From the NCBI GenBank assembly GCA_902788315.1, contig CADAJS010000030.1, positions 1 to 34,571 on the forward strand: a stretch of DNA of 34,571 bases. The letters run 5' to 3'. Of this stretch, positions 27,301 to 33,784 are shown piece after piece. Each line of letters starts with the position of its first letter. Position 1 is the first letter of the stretch. Source of the stretch: an uncultured Bacteroidales bacterium (GTDB lineage: Bacteria > Bacteroidota > Bacteroidia > Bacteroidales > Bacteroidaceae). The notes beneath the pieces were generated by a model, which saw only the letters and a list, made by a program, of their open reading frames with translations, did no database searches and was not told the origin of the DNA. The position numbers and the translations under genes were made by a program.

Positions 27301-27573
27301 CTGTCCGTCGAAATCAAAGTAGGGATAGCCACCGCCATTGTTGAACAGCGGCGTCCAGTCCGTCACGCCGGACATGTCGATGTCAGCCTCCAGCACGATG
27401 TAGTTCATCTCACCCGACTTCACATACTTGATCAGGGAGCACATCTGCTCCTTGGTGCTGATGCGGAAGGGATTGTCCTTGGTACCGCCGTTGGGGTCCA
27501 ATTCTTGTGCCGTGGCAAACTGAGTTGCAGCGACAACCGCCATCAAGAAAAGAGAAAGGAATTTCTTTTTCAT
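24388..27573 (-). CDS. GLUG-motif surface protein (1061 aa)
   Basis: Exported protein with signal peptide FLSLFLMAVVAATQFATA cleaved before QE. Three beta-helix blocks each open with ADID(M/L)...F.G.FDG.(G/N)H: at about residues 63-100, 340-380 and 660-700. They carry GLUG-like rungs such as GGMIGNIGGESYITNCYVN and GGIIGRIRG. Two blocks close with a module also found in the 1611-residue protein: GGALCYLLNGDQ and GGELAYLLGG...NIGEDAAPVLD. The C-terminus IFDLSGRRV...KGIYIINGKKVLK is the same tail motif. Blocks 2 and 3 are close duplicates (NCATLG.MG, TSMY, TLNNCF.AC). It has its own promoter and is followed after 1 nt by a 52-residue peptide gene. Ligand unknown. Confidence 0.87.
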   Translation of the reverse strand: MKKKFLSLFLMAVVAATQFATAQELDPNGGTKDNPFRISTKEQMCSLIKYVKSGEMNYIVLEADIDMSGVTDWTPLFNNGGGYPYFDFDGQNHVISNLTSNTEGAYDYCGLFGVLCGSVRNLGIENANVTSTGGTGIIAGYLGHSTFSQPSYMENVWVTGKLHATGYCGGMIGNIGGESYITNCYVNVEVTGESDLTGGIIGRIRGKLDMKQVYAAGSINRGGGIIGGGQNSSTPPCSYSDIVVWNNTAKNFGPLAAEDALTDVVYYDGSNFATLQSVVLAWGKPWASVGENEYPTFGKETTPAGPDFVDGYYLVASAEDLNWVNEKLLGGESGFNVRLKADIDLATSEYPNLMIANSGNPFTGIFDGEGHTVTYAYTNVPDHCGFFTYLKHATVRNLFVKGTAEVTGIHYGALFSHANGDVLIENVVTDVDITGNRSGVTGDGGMSGYNDGHVTFTNCATLGKMGNIGTSMYCGFVAFASSNATSTLNNCFTACTLVEGTGTDYCYTFCRGTATYNNCYYLNAIGVVQGTQITQEQLAGGALCYLLNGDQSVISWTQTIGTDAAPQPNTNSKTVYAIGSLRCDGAVLPDAPIVYTNKVGCVTIPAHQYGEDGFCTVCGSVEQDGNGCYLVDNAKKFNWLVEKVASGTGNLNVLLNADIDLTESGNLMIGTEPSPFKGVFDGQGHTVTYKYENVADKWRGLFAFVDGATIRNLIVKGSAVVSNIHYGALIGYAAGNVLVENVITDVDITGKSTTGVQGDAGMLGANYANITFNNCATLGAMGGEGTSMYSSFSAWSNGTSSTTLNNCFSACKLKEGTGVGNCFTLTHQSGTNTFNNSYYVYQMGVAKGGTQVTAEQMAGGELAYLLGGVWRQNIGEDAAPVLDPAHGIVNHIGSTGYATMYLPTTSVSIPTGVTASTAVVNEPWVTTTPIQSSLISAGTPVVLQGAEGFYSFVPVNAATDAVENDLKGTAEPLEANGSQYVLASKDGVVGFYQATGTIPAGKAYIEKAGAGVKGFFFGGADGIAEVETGNDSDAAIFDLSGRRVVKAQKGIYIINGKKVLK

Positions 27574-27655
27574 AACTTGAATGAATGTTTAAAGGTTAAT
27601 GTAATTTAGGTTTAAATAAGGTATTGTCTTGCTTCTGTTATTAGCTACTTCACCG

Positions 27656-27687
27656 CAAAAATACATTTTTCTCCTGCATTCAGCAAA
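27656..27687 (-). promoter_or_regulatory. Promoter of the GLUG/peptide operon
   Basis: Minus strand: TTTG (complement of 27684-27687), 20 bp, TATTTTTG (complement of 27656-27663). The start codon is 82 bp away, leaving a leader of about 75 nt that is AT-rich. Confidence 0.82.
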
Positions 27688-27699
27688 GGATTTTTTATT

Positions 27700-28330
27700 T
27701 TTTTTCAGTTCGCCATTGATTTTTATTATAAAAATTCGTCGCTTAGCCATAAAACGCTCGGCCAAAGCCTGCCAAAGCGAATGGGAAGGGGGATAATCGG
27801 GGCACGAGGCGACTCTCGCGCGCGAACATTATTAAATAAGCATGGAGATATTCGCCGAGAAGAAAGCATTGTAAGGATTTCGTACCGAGAGGCACAGACG
27901 GCACACAAAAGACATGGGCTGAAAAGGGCGAAAAATGCCTGTTTCGGAGGCAAAAAACGGGAAAAAAGGAGCCAAAGAGAACACAACCAACTGAAACACA
28001 GCACCACGGAAAAATCGAATATTTCCCACCGACTCGAGGTTCGCTCCGAAATACGCGATTCTCGCGCCAAAAACTTCCAGACGGAGCGTGTTCCATCGGT
28101 CTGCGGAGCGTGTTCCATCGGTCTGCGAGGCGTGCCGCTCGACACGTCGGAACACTCGGTGTCGAAACCCGCGGAAAATAGTGTAAATAAAAAGTCCTCA
28201 CGGAGCGATACATCGTACACCGTCCCCCGCCCCATACGCCGAGGGGCGACCCGACCGGCCCGGGATTCATCGCCCAGGCCCTTCGTATAGGGCCAAACGC
28301 TCAATAATTAATAAAAAAAGCAAGGAGATG
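27700..28330. other. Gene-free stretch between GLUG operon and ribosomal operon
   Basis: No convincing gene on either strand. Long open frames exist on both strands, but their products have biased composition, no domain, and no start with a ribosome-binding site. Visible elements are CTCGCGCGCGAA (27814 region), a later GATTCTCGCGCC with nearby TTCGCTCCG that can pair with CGGAGCG, a 22-bp tandem duplication at 28082-28125, and the run CCCCCGCCCC. It may contain an untranslated RNA or repeat-derived sequence. Confidence 0.5.
28082..28138. repeat. 22-bp tandem duplication with degenerate third unit
   Basis: The unit starting CGGAGCGTGTTCCATCGG is found at 28082-28103 and, identical, at 28104-28125. 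A third, diverged unit starts at 28126 and contains GAGGCGTGCCGC (28127-28138), the reverse complement of the core of the 22-bp repeat at 8876-8916. Confidence 0.88.
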
Positions 28331-28331
28331 C

Positions 28332-28361
28332 TTGTCGGTTCAGAAAAAAGTTGTACCTTTG
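28332..28361 (+). promoter_or_regulatory. Promoter of the rplM-rpsI-rpsB-tsf operon
   Basis: TTG (28332-28334), 19 bp, TACCTTTG (28354-28361). It lies 141 bp before rplM, leaving a leader of about 130 nt. Confidence 0.8.
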
Positions 28362-28501
28362 CACGCCGATTATTGTCTAACGGGGCAAAAACAGCCCCAA
28401 AGTGCGTGTGAATAGTGTGCTTATTGGCCAGGTACACGGTTCGTGAATCGCGCTGAAGAAGAGTTAAATTTAGTAGAGAACAAAAAGAAAAGAACAAAGA
28501 A
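28361..28501 (+). promoter_or_regulatory. Structured leader of the ribosomal protein operon
   Basis: A 5' leader of about 130 nt. GGGGC (28382-28386) pairs with GCCCC (28394-28398) around AAAAACA; flanking GCACGC and GCGTGT can extend this into a longer helix. CACG-GTT-CGTG follows. The last 50 nt are A-rich, as is usual before Bacteroidota start codons. It may be a site for autoregulation by L13 or S9; this is inferred. Confidence 0.4.
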
Positions 28502-28963
28502 ATGGACACATTGAGTTACAAGACCACAAATGTGAACAAGCTCACAGCCAAGAAGGAATGGGTCGTGGTGGATGCCACAGACCAGGTGCTGGGACGCATG
28601 TGCACGAAGGTGGCAAAAATGTTGAGAGGCAAGTACAAGCCCGAGTTCACTCCTCACGTGGACTGCGGAGACAATGTCATCATCATCAATGCAGAGAAGA
28701 TTCAGCTTACGGGCAAGAAGATGACCGACCGCGTATATCTGTCATATACAGGCTATCCCGGCGGCCAGCGCGAGGCTACTCCCGCCAGCATCCTGGCAAA
28801 GCCCAACGGAGCCGAGAAGCTGATTCGCAAGGTGGTAAAGGGCATGCTGCCCAAGAACAAGCTGGCAAGCCGTCTGATCGACAACCTCTACATCTACGAG
28901 GGCAGCGAGCATCAGCAGCAGGCACAGAGCCCCAAGGCAATTGATATTAACCTCTATAAATAA
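28502..28963 (+). CDS. rplM: 50S ribosomal protein L13
   Basis: 153 residues; an early-assembly protein of the large ribosomal subunit. Family landmarks: KKEWVVVDATDQVLGRM, VAKMLRGKYKPEFTPHVDCG, VIIINAEKIQLTGKK, YLSYTGYPGG and KGMLPKNKL. First gene of the rplM-rpsI-rpsB-tsf unit, with rpsI starting 6 bp after its stop. Confidence 0.98.
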   Translation: MDTLSYKTTNVNKLTAKKEWVVVDATDQVLGRMCTKVAKMLRGKYKPEFTPHVDCGDNVIIINAEKIQLTGKKMTDRVYLSYTGYPGGQREATPASILAKPNGAEKLIRKVVKGMLPKNKLASRLIDNLYIYEGSEHQQQAQSPKAIDINLYK

Positions 28964-28969
28964 TACACG

Positions 28970-29356
28970 ATGGAAGTAATTAATGCATTAGGCCGCCGCA
29001 AGAGCGCCGTAGCTCGCGTATATGTCAGCGAGGGCAGTGGAAAGATTACCATCAACAAGAGAGACCTGACAGAGTACTTCCCCAATCCTATTCTGCAGTT
29101 CGTCGTAAAACAGCCTCTGGCACTGCTGGACGCAGTGGAGAAATATGACATCAAGGTGAACCTGTACGGCGGTGGCTACACAGGCCAGTCACAGGCTCTG
29201 CGCCTGGCAATCGCACGCGCACTGGTGAAAATCAATGCCGACGACAAGAAGGCACTCCGCGCCGAGGGTTTCATGACACGCGACAGCCGCGAGGTAGAGC
29301 GCAAGAAGCCGGGACGTCCCAAGGCACGTCGTCGCTTCCAGTTCAGCAAGCGTTAA
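28970..29356 (+). CDS. rpsI: 30S ribosomal protein S9
   Basis: 128 residues; small-subunit protein whose C-terminal tail reaches the P-site tRNA. Landmarks: ALGRRKSAVARVYV, GKITINKRDL, YGGGYTGQSQALRLAIARAL and the basic end RPKARRRFQFSKR, with the conserved terminal Lys-Arg. It is in the usual order after rplM and is followed by a 165-bp structured gap before rpsB. Confidence 0.98.
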   Translation: MEVINALGRRKSAVARVYVSEGSGKITINKRDLTEYFPNPILQFVVKQPLALLDAVEKYDIKVNLYGGGYTGQSQALRLAIARALVKINADDKKALRAEGFMTRDSREVERKKPGRPKARRRFQFSKR

Positions 29357-29379
29357 TCCGCCAAATGAACTGTGCAGCA

Positions 29380-29475
29380 TGAGAGTTTAGCATCTAAACC
29401 GCGCGGGACTTCCCAACAACAAGCAATACATGAATAATCGGGAGGGGGACTACCCGCGGGTTGATTCTCTCAGAA
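29380..29475 (+). promoter_or_regulatory. Candidate RNA structure upstream of rpsB
   Basis: In the rpsI-rpsB gap, TGAGAG (29380-29385) can pair with CTCTCA (29467-29472). Inside are a hairpin GTTTAG-CAT-CTAAAC (29385-29399) and a second helix CGCGGG (29402-29407) / CCCGCG (29453-29458), extended by TTCCC / GGGGA. The nested arrangement and lack of a promoter match suggest a cis-acting leader, possibly bound by S2 itself. The first and second helices share one base and would compete at that position. Confidence 0.5.
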
Positions 29476-29521
29476 AGAAAGAATTAAAAAGAACGTAAAC
29501 ACACAAATTCAAACAAAAACA

Positions 29522-30382
29522 ATGTCAAGAACAAATTTTGATACCCTTCTGGAGGCTGGCTGCCACTTCGGCCACCTCAAGAGAAAGTGGAACCCCGCCA
29601 TGGCTCCCTACATCTTCATGGAGCGCAATGGCATTCATATCATCGACCTGCACAAGACCGTGGCCAAGATCGACGTAGCTGCCGAAGCCATGAAGCAGAT
29701 CGCAAAGAGCGGAAAGAAGATTCTTTTTGTTGCTACTAAGAAACAAGCTAAGCAGTGCGTGGCCGACAAGGCTACCTCTGTGAACATGCCTTACGTGATC
29801 GAGCGTTGGCCGGGCGGTATGCTCACCAACTTCCCCACCATCCGCAAGGCTGTGAAGAAAATGGCCAACATTGACAAGCAGACCGCAGACGGCACCTTCA
29901 ACAATCTCTCCAAGCGCGAGATCCTGCAGATCAGCCGCCAGCGTGCCAAGCTGGAGAAGAACCTGGGCTCCATCGCCGACCTCACCCGCCTGCCCGCAGC
30001 ACTGTTCGTAGTGGACGTGCTCAAGGAGCAGATTGCCGTGCGCGAGGCCAATCGCCTGGGAATCCCCGTGTTCGGTATCGTCGATACCAACTCGAACCCC
30101 GACAACATCGACTTCGTAATCCCCGCCAATGACGACGCCAGCAAGAGCATCGAGGTGATTCTCGACGCATGCTGCGCAGCCATCAACGAGGGTCTCGAGG
30201 AGCGCAAGGTGGAGAAGGCTGATGCCGACGCCGCTGCCGCTCAGGAAGACCAGCCCACACGCCGCAGCCGCCGCGCCGGCAAGGCACGCGAGGAAGAGGC
30301 TGACGACGAGGAGGTAGAGGAGGTAGCCGAGGAGACCGAAGAGGCTCCTGCCGAGGCTCCCGCCGAGGAAGAGGCTGAATAA
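29522..30382 (+). CDS. rpsB: 30S ribosomal protein S2 with acidic C-terminal extension
   Basis: 286 residues. The first 225 or so are normal S2: LLEAGCHFGHLKRKWNP, FMERNGIHIIDLHKT, ERWPGGMLTNFPTI, KREILQISRQRAKLEK and GIPVFGIVDTNSNPDNIDF. About 58 residues follow that are not in the core: a basic patch RRSRRAGKA and then a Glu/Ala-rich tail ending EEEAE. Tails of this kind are known in some Bacteroidota S2 proteins. tsf follows with an in-frame ATG directly after the stop, but a later start fits better. Confidence 0.98.
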   Translation: MSRTNFDTLLEAGCHFGHLKRKWNPAMAPYIFMERNGIHIIDLHKTVAKIDVAAEAMKQIAKSGKKILFVATKKQAKQCVADKATSVNMPYVIERWPGGMLTNFPTIRKAVKKMANIDKQTADGTFNNLSKREILQISRQRAKLEKNLGSIADLTRLPAALFVVDVLKEQIAVREANRLGIPVFGIVDTNSNPDNIDFVIPANDDASKSIEVILDACCAAINEGLEERKVEKADADAAAAQEDQPTRRSRRAGKAREEEADDEEVEEVAEETEEAPAEAPAEEEAE

Positions 30383-30412
30383 ATGTTTAATCCCCAAAAC
30401 AAGCGTACTACT

Positions 30413-31405
30413 ATGAACGTTACAATGAACGATATCAAGAAGCTCCGCGAGATGACGGGCGCCGGACTGGCCGACTGCAAGAAGGCTCTGGCCGAAAGCG
30501 ACGACATGGACGGTGCTGTGGCATACCTGCGCAAGAAGGGTCAGGCTGTGGCTGCAAAGCGCAGCGACCGTGAGGCTGCCGAAGGTTGCGTACTCGTGAA
30601 GGCTGTGCCCGGCTTCGGAGCCATCATCGCCCTGAAGTGCGAGACCGACTTCGTGGCCAACAATGCCGACTTCGTGGCTCTCACCCAGCAGATTCTCGAC
30701 CTGGCCGTGGCCAACAAGTGCAAGACGCTGGACGAGGTGAAGGCTCTCCCCATGGGCGAAGGCACCGTACAGGACGCCGTCGTGGCTCGCAGCGGTATCA
30801 CCGGCGAGAAGATGGAGCTGGACGGCTATAGCACCATCGAGGGCGAAGCCATCTATACCTACAACCACATGAACAAGAACGGTCTCTGCGCCATGCTCGC
30901 CCTGAACAAGAAGGTGGACGACGATACCGTCGGCAAGAACGTGGCCATGCAGATTGCCAGCGCCGCTCCCATCGCCATCGACGAGGCCGGAGTGCCCCAG
31001 TCGGTGAAGGATCAGGAGATTGCCGTGGCCATCGAGAAGACCAAGGCTGAGCAGATCCAGAAGGCTGTGGAGGCTGCCATCCGCAAGGCTGGCATCAACC
31101 CCGCCCACGTGGACAGCGAGGACCACATGGAGAGCAACATGGCCAAGGGCTGGATCACTGCCGAGGACGTAGCCAAGGCAAAGGAGATCATCGCCACCGT
31201 ATCGGCCGAGAAGGCTGCTACTCTGAACGAGTCCATGATTCAGAACATTGCCAAGGGTCGTCTGAACAAGTTCCTGAAGGAGTCCTGCCTGCTCAACCAG
31301 GAGTACATCTGGGACAAGAACTTCACCGTGGCTTCCTACCTGAAGTCGGTGGACAAGGAGCTCACCGTGACGGACTTCAAGCGCTTCACACTGCGTGCCG
31401 AGTAA
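30413..31405 (+). CDS. tsf: Translation elongation factor Ts
   Basis: 330 residues from the ATG at 30413 (MNVTMNDIKKLREMTGAGL), chosen because EF-Ts starts this way; an ATG ten codons earlier touches the rpsB stop. EF-Ts exchanges GDP for GTP on EF-Tu. The UBA-like N-terminus with TGAGLADCKKAL and YLRKKG is followed by KCETDFVANNADFVAL, the EF-Tu-contacting motif, and two core subdomains; QNIAKGRLNKFLKESCLLNQ and FKRFTLRAE mark the C-terminal part. The length is typical for Bacteroidota. The operon ends here with a strong terminator. Confidence 0.97.
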   Translation: MNVTMNDIKKLREMTGAGLADCKKALAESDDMDGAVAYLRKKGQAVAAKRSDREAAEGCVLVKAVPGFGAIIALKCETDFVANNADFVALTQQILDLAVANKCKTLDEVKALPMGEGTVQDAVVARSGITGEKMELDGYSTIEGEAIYTYNHMNKNGLCAMLALNKKVDDDTVGKNVAMQIASAAPIAIDEAGVPQSVKDQEIAVAIEKTKAEQIQKAVEAAIRKAGINPAHVDSEDHMESNMAKGWITAEDVAKAKEIIATVSAEKAATLNESMIQNIAKGRLNKFLKESCLLNQEYIWDKNFTVASYLKSVDKELTVTDFKRFTLRAE

Positions 31406-31435
31406 GGAAACGGAAAGTATCCTACACATAAGGAG

Positions 31436-31472
31436 AGAAGGGGCTGTGCAATCCATTTGCACAGCCCCTTCT
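31436..31472 (+). terminator. Terminator of the ribosomal protein operon
   Basis: Perfect 15-bp stem AGAAGGGGCTGTGCA (31436-31450) / TGCACAGCCCCTTCT (31458-31472) with a 7-nt loop, 30 bp after tsf. The following sequence is GCTTTC. Confidence 0.9.
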
Positions 31473-31479
31473 GCTTTCA

Positions 31480-31553
31480 AACCCGAACCGGTCAATAGCG
31501 TTATGATGATAATGGAGTTTAACCCGTTTCGGTCAATCGCGCTATGATGATAA
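31480..31553. repeat. 33-bp direct repeat with 41-bp period
   Basis: Units at 31480-31512 and 31521-31553 agree at 28 of 33 positions; both start AACCCG and end TATGATGATAA, with GGTCAAT in the middle. They sit between the tsf terminator and the 3' end of the CBM9-like gene. Confidence 0.8.
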
Positions 31554-31582
31554 CGATGTCTATCACCCTCCGGCGTCGCGGC

Positions 31583-32311
31583 TTACGGCTGCGTCAGCCG
31601 CGGCTGCTCCACTCTCACCGGGAAGAGCATCTCGGGGAGATGGAAGTCGGCCTTCTCGCGTTCCACCCGCAGCAGCGAATACCACACCACATTCTCCGGT
31701 CCGTCAAAGTCGGCACGGAAGACGCCCATGTAGAACTCCGTCGTCGGGATGCCTATCTGCTGCATCTCGGCCGTCGAAAGCCGGCCGGCCACCGTATATC
31801 GGGCCGCCTCGATCGAGGTCTCCGTCTGCAGCGTCTCGAATGCCCAGTCGTAATCAAACTGGCGATAATAGTGAGTGACATAATCCAGCGTACGCCCCGC
31901 AGGGTCGATCTCCATGCTGTAATAGGTCTCCATGCCCGGCGTGGCCGAGAGGAATATCTCGGCACGGTCCTCGTTGCATACATCCAGCTTCTTCAGGAAG
32001 GGCTCCTGCAGGGTTATCGTCTCGTCTGGCACCTGGAACTTGAAGTAGAAGTAGTGCGGCGAGAGGTAGCACTGGAACTCCGTCGCGTCACGCCGGTCGT
32101 CCGTCCACGGTGCCGAGAAGACCTTCTCGACAGGCACGCCCTTCCACACCTCGGCCGTGATGATGCGGCCCGAGTCGGGCTCGGCCGTGCGATAGGGTAT
32201 GGTGAAAACATCCTGCGAAGACTCCTCGCCGATGCCCTCCTTCGGGGCCTCGGCACATGCGGCGCACACCGTCAGCGTGGCCAGCGAAAGAAAACGAAAT
32301 GTGTGTCTCAT
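31583..32311 (-). CDS. Carbohydrate-binding family 9-like lipoprotein
   Basis: 242 residues from the Met at 32309-32311, chosen because MRHTFRFLSLATL begins a lipoprotein signal with cysteines at 16 and 19 (VCAAC); a longer in-frame start adds 14 residues that spoil it. The mature part is a single CBM9-like beta-sandwich: FSAPWTDDRRDATEFQCYLS, FYFKFQVPDE, EDRAEIFLSA, YYSMEIDPAGR and FYMGVFRADFDGPE. CBM9-type domains bind sugars; free-standing lipoprotein forms are common in Bacteroidota, and their role is unclear. It is divergent from the DUF4838 lipoprotein gene, which suggests a shared task. Confidence 0.83.
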   Translation of the reverse strand: MRHTFRFLSLATLTVCAACAEAPKEGIGEESSQDVFTIPYRTAEPDSGRIITAEVWKGVPVEKVFSAPWTDDRRDATEFQCYLSPHYFYFKFQVPDETITLQEPFLKKLDVCNEDRAEIFLSATPGMETYYSMEIDPAGRTLDYVTHYYRQFDYDWAFETLQTETSIEAARYTVAGRLSTAEMQQIGIPTTEFYMGVFRADFDGPENVVWYSLLRVEREKADFHLPEMLFPVRVEQPRLTQP

Positions 32312-32350
32312 TTTGTAGCAAATGTAGTTTAAGGATGACATTTTACACCG

Positions 32351-32358
32351 CAAAATTA
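32351..32358 (-). promoter_or_regulatory. -7 box of the CBM9-like gene
   Basis: TAATTTTG on the minus strand (complement of 32351-32358) matches TAnnTTTG, 39 bp before the start codon. The -33 region is poor. Confidence 0.65.
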
Positions 32359-32400
32359 CTATTTTATCTCCTTAATATTGCAATTCAGCGGGAAAAAGTG

Positions 32401-32408
32401 TACTTTTA
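32401..32408 (+). promoter_or_regulatory. Possible -7 box of the DUF4838 gene
   Basis: TACTTTTA differs from TAnnTTTG at the last base and lies 33 bp before the start codon at 32442. Confidence 0.45.
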
Positions 32409-32441
32409 CGCATCATTAACCAATAAAGACACCGCCGGACA

Positions 32442-33479
32442 ATGAAATCTATCAGCAGGACAATCATACTAACCCTCTTTGCTGCCGTATTTTCGACAGC
32501 ATGCAAGAGGCAGGCCACTTATTTCGGCATGCGTGGCGCAGTACTTTCCGTCGAAGACCTGGAGACAGCCGACTGGCCGCGTATCGCCCACGAGAACGGC
32601 ATCAACACGCTGGGCACCCACATCACCCCCGACCAGGTGCTCCGCTTCTGGGAGTCCGAGAAAGGGCGACGCTTCCAGGAAGACTGCCGCCGCTACGGCA
32701 TCGAGGTGGAGCATGAGTTGCACGCCATGAGTGCCCTCCTGCCCCGGACACTGTTTGCCGAGGACTCCACCATGTTCCGCATGGACGAGCACGGACGGCG
32801 CACGCCCGACTACAACTGCTGCGTCAGCTCCCCACGGGCGCTTGACACCATTGCCAGCCGTGCCCTCTACTATGCCCGCCACCTGACGGCCACCAACCAT
32901 CGCTACTATTTCTGGCTCGACGACGGAGCCCCCATCTGCCAGTGCCCCGAATGCGCCCAGTACTCGGCCAGCGAGCAGGCACTCATCATCGAGAACCGCA
33001 TGCTGGAATCCATCCGCACCTACGACCCACAGGCTACACTGGCCCACCTCGCCTACTACTCCTCGCTCCAGGCACCCCGTAAGGTAAAGCCCCACGAGGG
33101 CATCTTCCTCGAGTTCGCCCCCTTCCAGCGACGGCTCGACCGCCCCATCACAGACTCCGTCAGCGAGGTGAACGCCATCGGTTGCAATGCCCGAAACCTC
33201 GACTATCTAAGAGAGAACCTCGAAGTCTTCCCCGCCGAGACAGCCGTGGTGCTGGACTATTGGCTCGACGTCTCCATGGCCAGCGGATGGAAGAAACCCG
33301 CAGTGGAACTCCCCTGGAACGGCGATGTCTTCCGTTCCGACATAGCCACCTACGCCAGCATGGGCCTGCGCCACATCACCACCTTCGCCGTCTATATGGA
33401 CTCCACGTATTTCAGCACCTACCCCTCCCCCACCTACCTCCGCGAATACGGCGAAACCCTGAAGAAATTCAAACCATAG
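32442..33479 (+). CDS. DUF4838 domain lipoprotein
   Basis: 345 residues. A lipoprotein signal (FSTAC, Cys21) precedes a TIM-barrel-like region that I assign to DUF4838: NTLGTHITPDQVLRFWES, RYGIEVEHELHAMS, YYFWLDDGAPICQCPECAQY, ILIENRMLE-type helix and FLEFAPFQR. The CQCPEC cysteine cluster is a family trait. DUF4838 proteins resemble the catalytic half of alpha-glucuronidase-like glycosidases and are common in polysaccharide loci. WLDDG offers acidic residues that could be catalytic, but the reaction is unproven. The product is smaller than many DUF4838 proteins and has no extra N-terminal domain. Its start is 130 bp from that of the divergent CBM9-like gene. Confidence 0.8.
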   Translation: MKSISRTIILTLFAAVFSTACKRQATYFGMRGAVLSVEDLETADWPRIAHENGINTLGTHITPDQVLRFWESEKGRRFQEDCRRYGIEVEHELHAMSALLPRTLFAEDSTMFRMDEHGRRTPDYNCCVSSPRALDTIASRALYYARHLTATNHRYYFWLDDGAPICQCPECAQYSASEQALIIENRMLESIRTYDPQATLAHLAYYSSLQAPRKVKPHEGIFLEFAPFQRRLDRPITDSVSEVNAIGCNARNLDYLRENLEVFPAETAVVLDYWLDVSMASGWKKPAVELPWNGDVFRSDIATYASMGLRHITTFAVYMDSTYFSTYPSPTYLREYGETLKKFKP

Positions 33480-33530
33480 CATTGGCTTGGGGAGGACTTT
33501 GGATTAGAGATTAGAGAGGGAGTTCGGTAG

Positions 33531-33723
33531 GAGTACTCCGAGCAATCAGAGTACTCCGAGCAATCAGAGAATCCAGAGTACTCCGGGCAATCAGAGAATC
33601 CAGAGTACTCCGAGCAATCAGAGAATCCAGAGTACTCCGGGCAATCAGAGAATCCAGAGTACTCCGAGCAATCAGAGAATCCAGAGTAATCCAAGCAATC
33701 AGAGAATCCAGAGTACTCCGAGC
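33531..33723. repeat. 27-bp tandem repeat array built from 9-bp subunits
   Basis: A first 18-bp unit (33531-33548) is followed by six 27-bp units starting at 33549, 33576, 33603, 33630, 33657 and 33684, and a partial one at 33711. Each 27-mer is GAGTACTCC + GAGCAATCA + GAGAATCCA. Units alternate GAGCAATCA and GGGCAATCA, giving a 54-bp higher-order period over five units. No unique spacers, so it is not a CRISPR array. A frame on the minus strand is open through it, coding for a GFSDCSEYS repeat, but without gene-like flanks. Confidence 0.95.
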
Positions 33724-33784
33724 TCAGAAAAGGCAGCAGGCCTTACTGACCCGAGTGAACTATTTTGGCCCTGTCAGCGAGGAA

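Noticed and set aside
25753..27609. 618-codon open frame on the plus strand over the GLUG gene
   Set aside because: It is antisense to the signal-peptide-bearing GLUG gene; the product is His/Ala/Val-rich without a domain.
27726..28304. Frames of 107-192 codons on both strands in the gap before rplM
   Set aside because: Several overlapping frames are open at once with unusual composition and no start context, so none is convincing as a gene.
29525..31495. 656-codon open frame on the minus strand over rpsB and tsf
   Set aside because: It is antisense to two certain genes, and its Leu/His/Gly/Val-rich product is the typical mirror of strongly biased ribosomal-gene codons.
33434..33694. 86-codon minus-strand frame coding a GFSDCSEYS repeat
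   Set aside because: The frame is open only because the 27-bp repeat is a multiple of three; it overlaps the end of the DUF4838 gene and has no gene-like flank.
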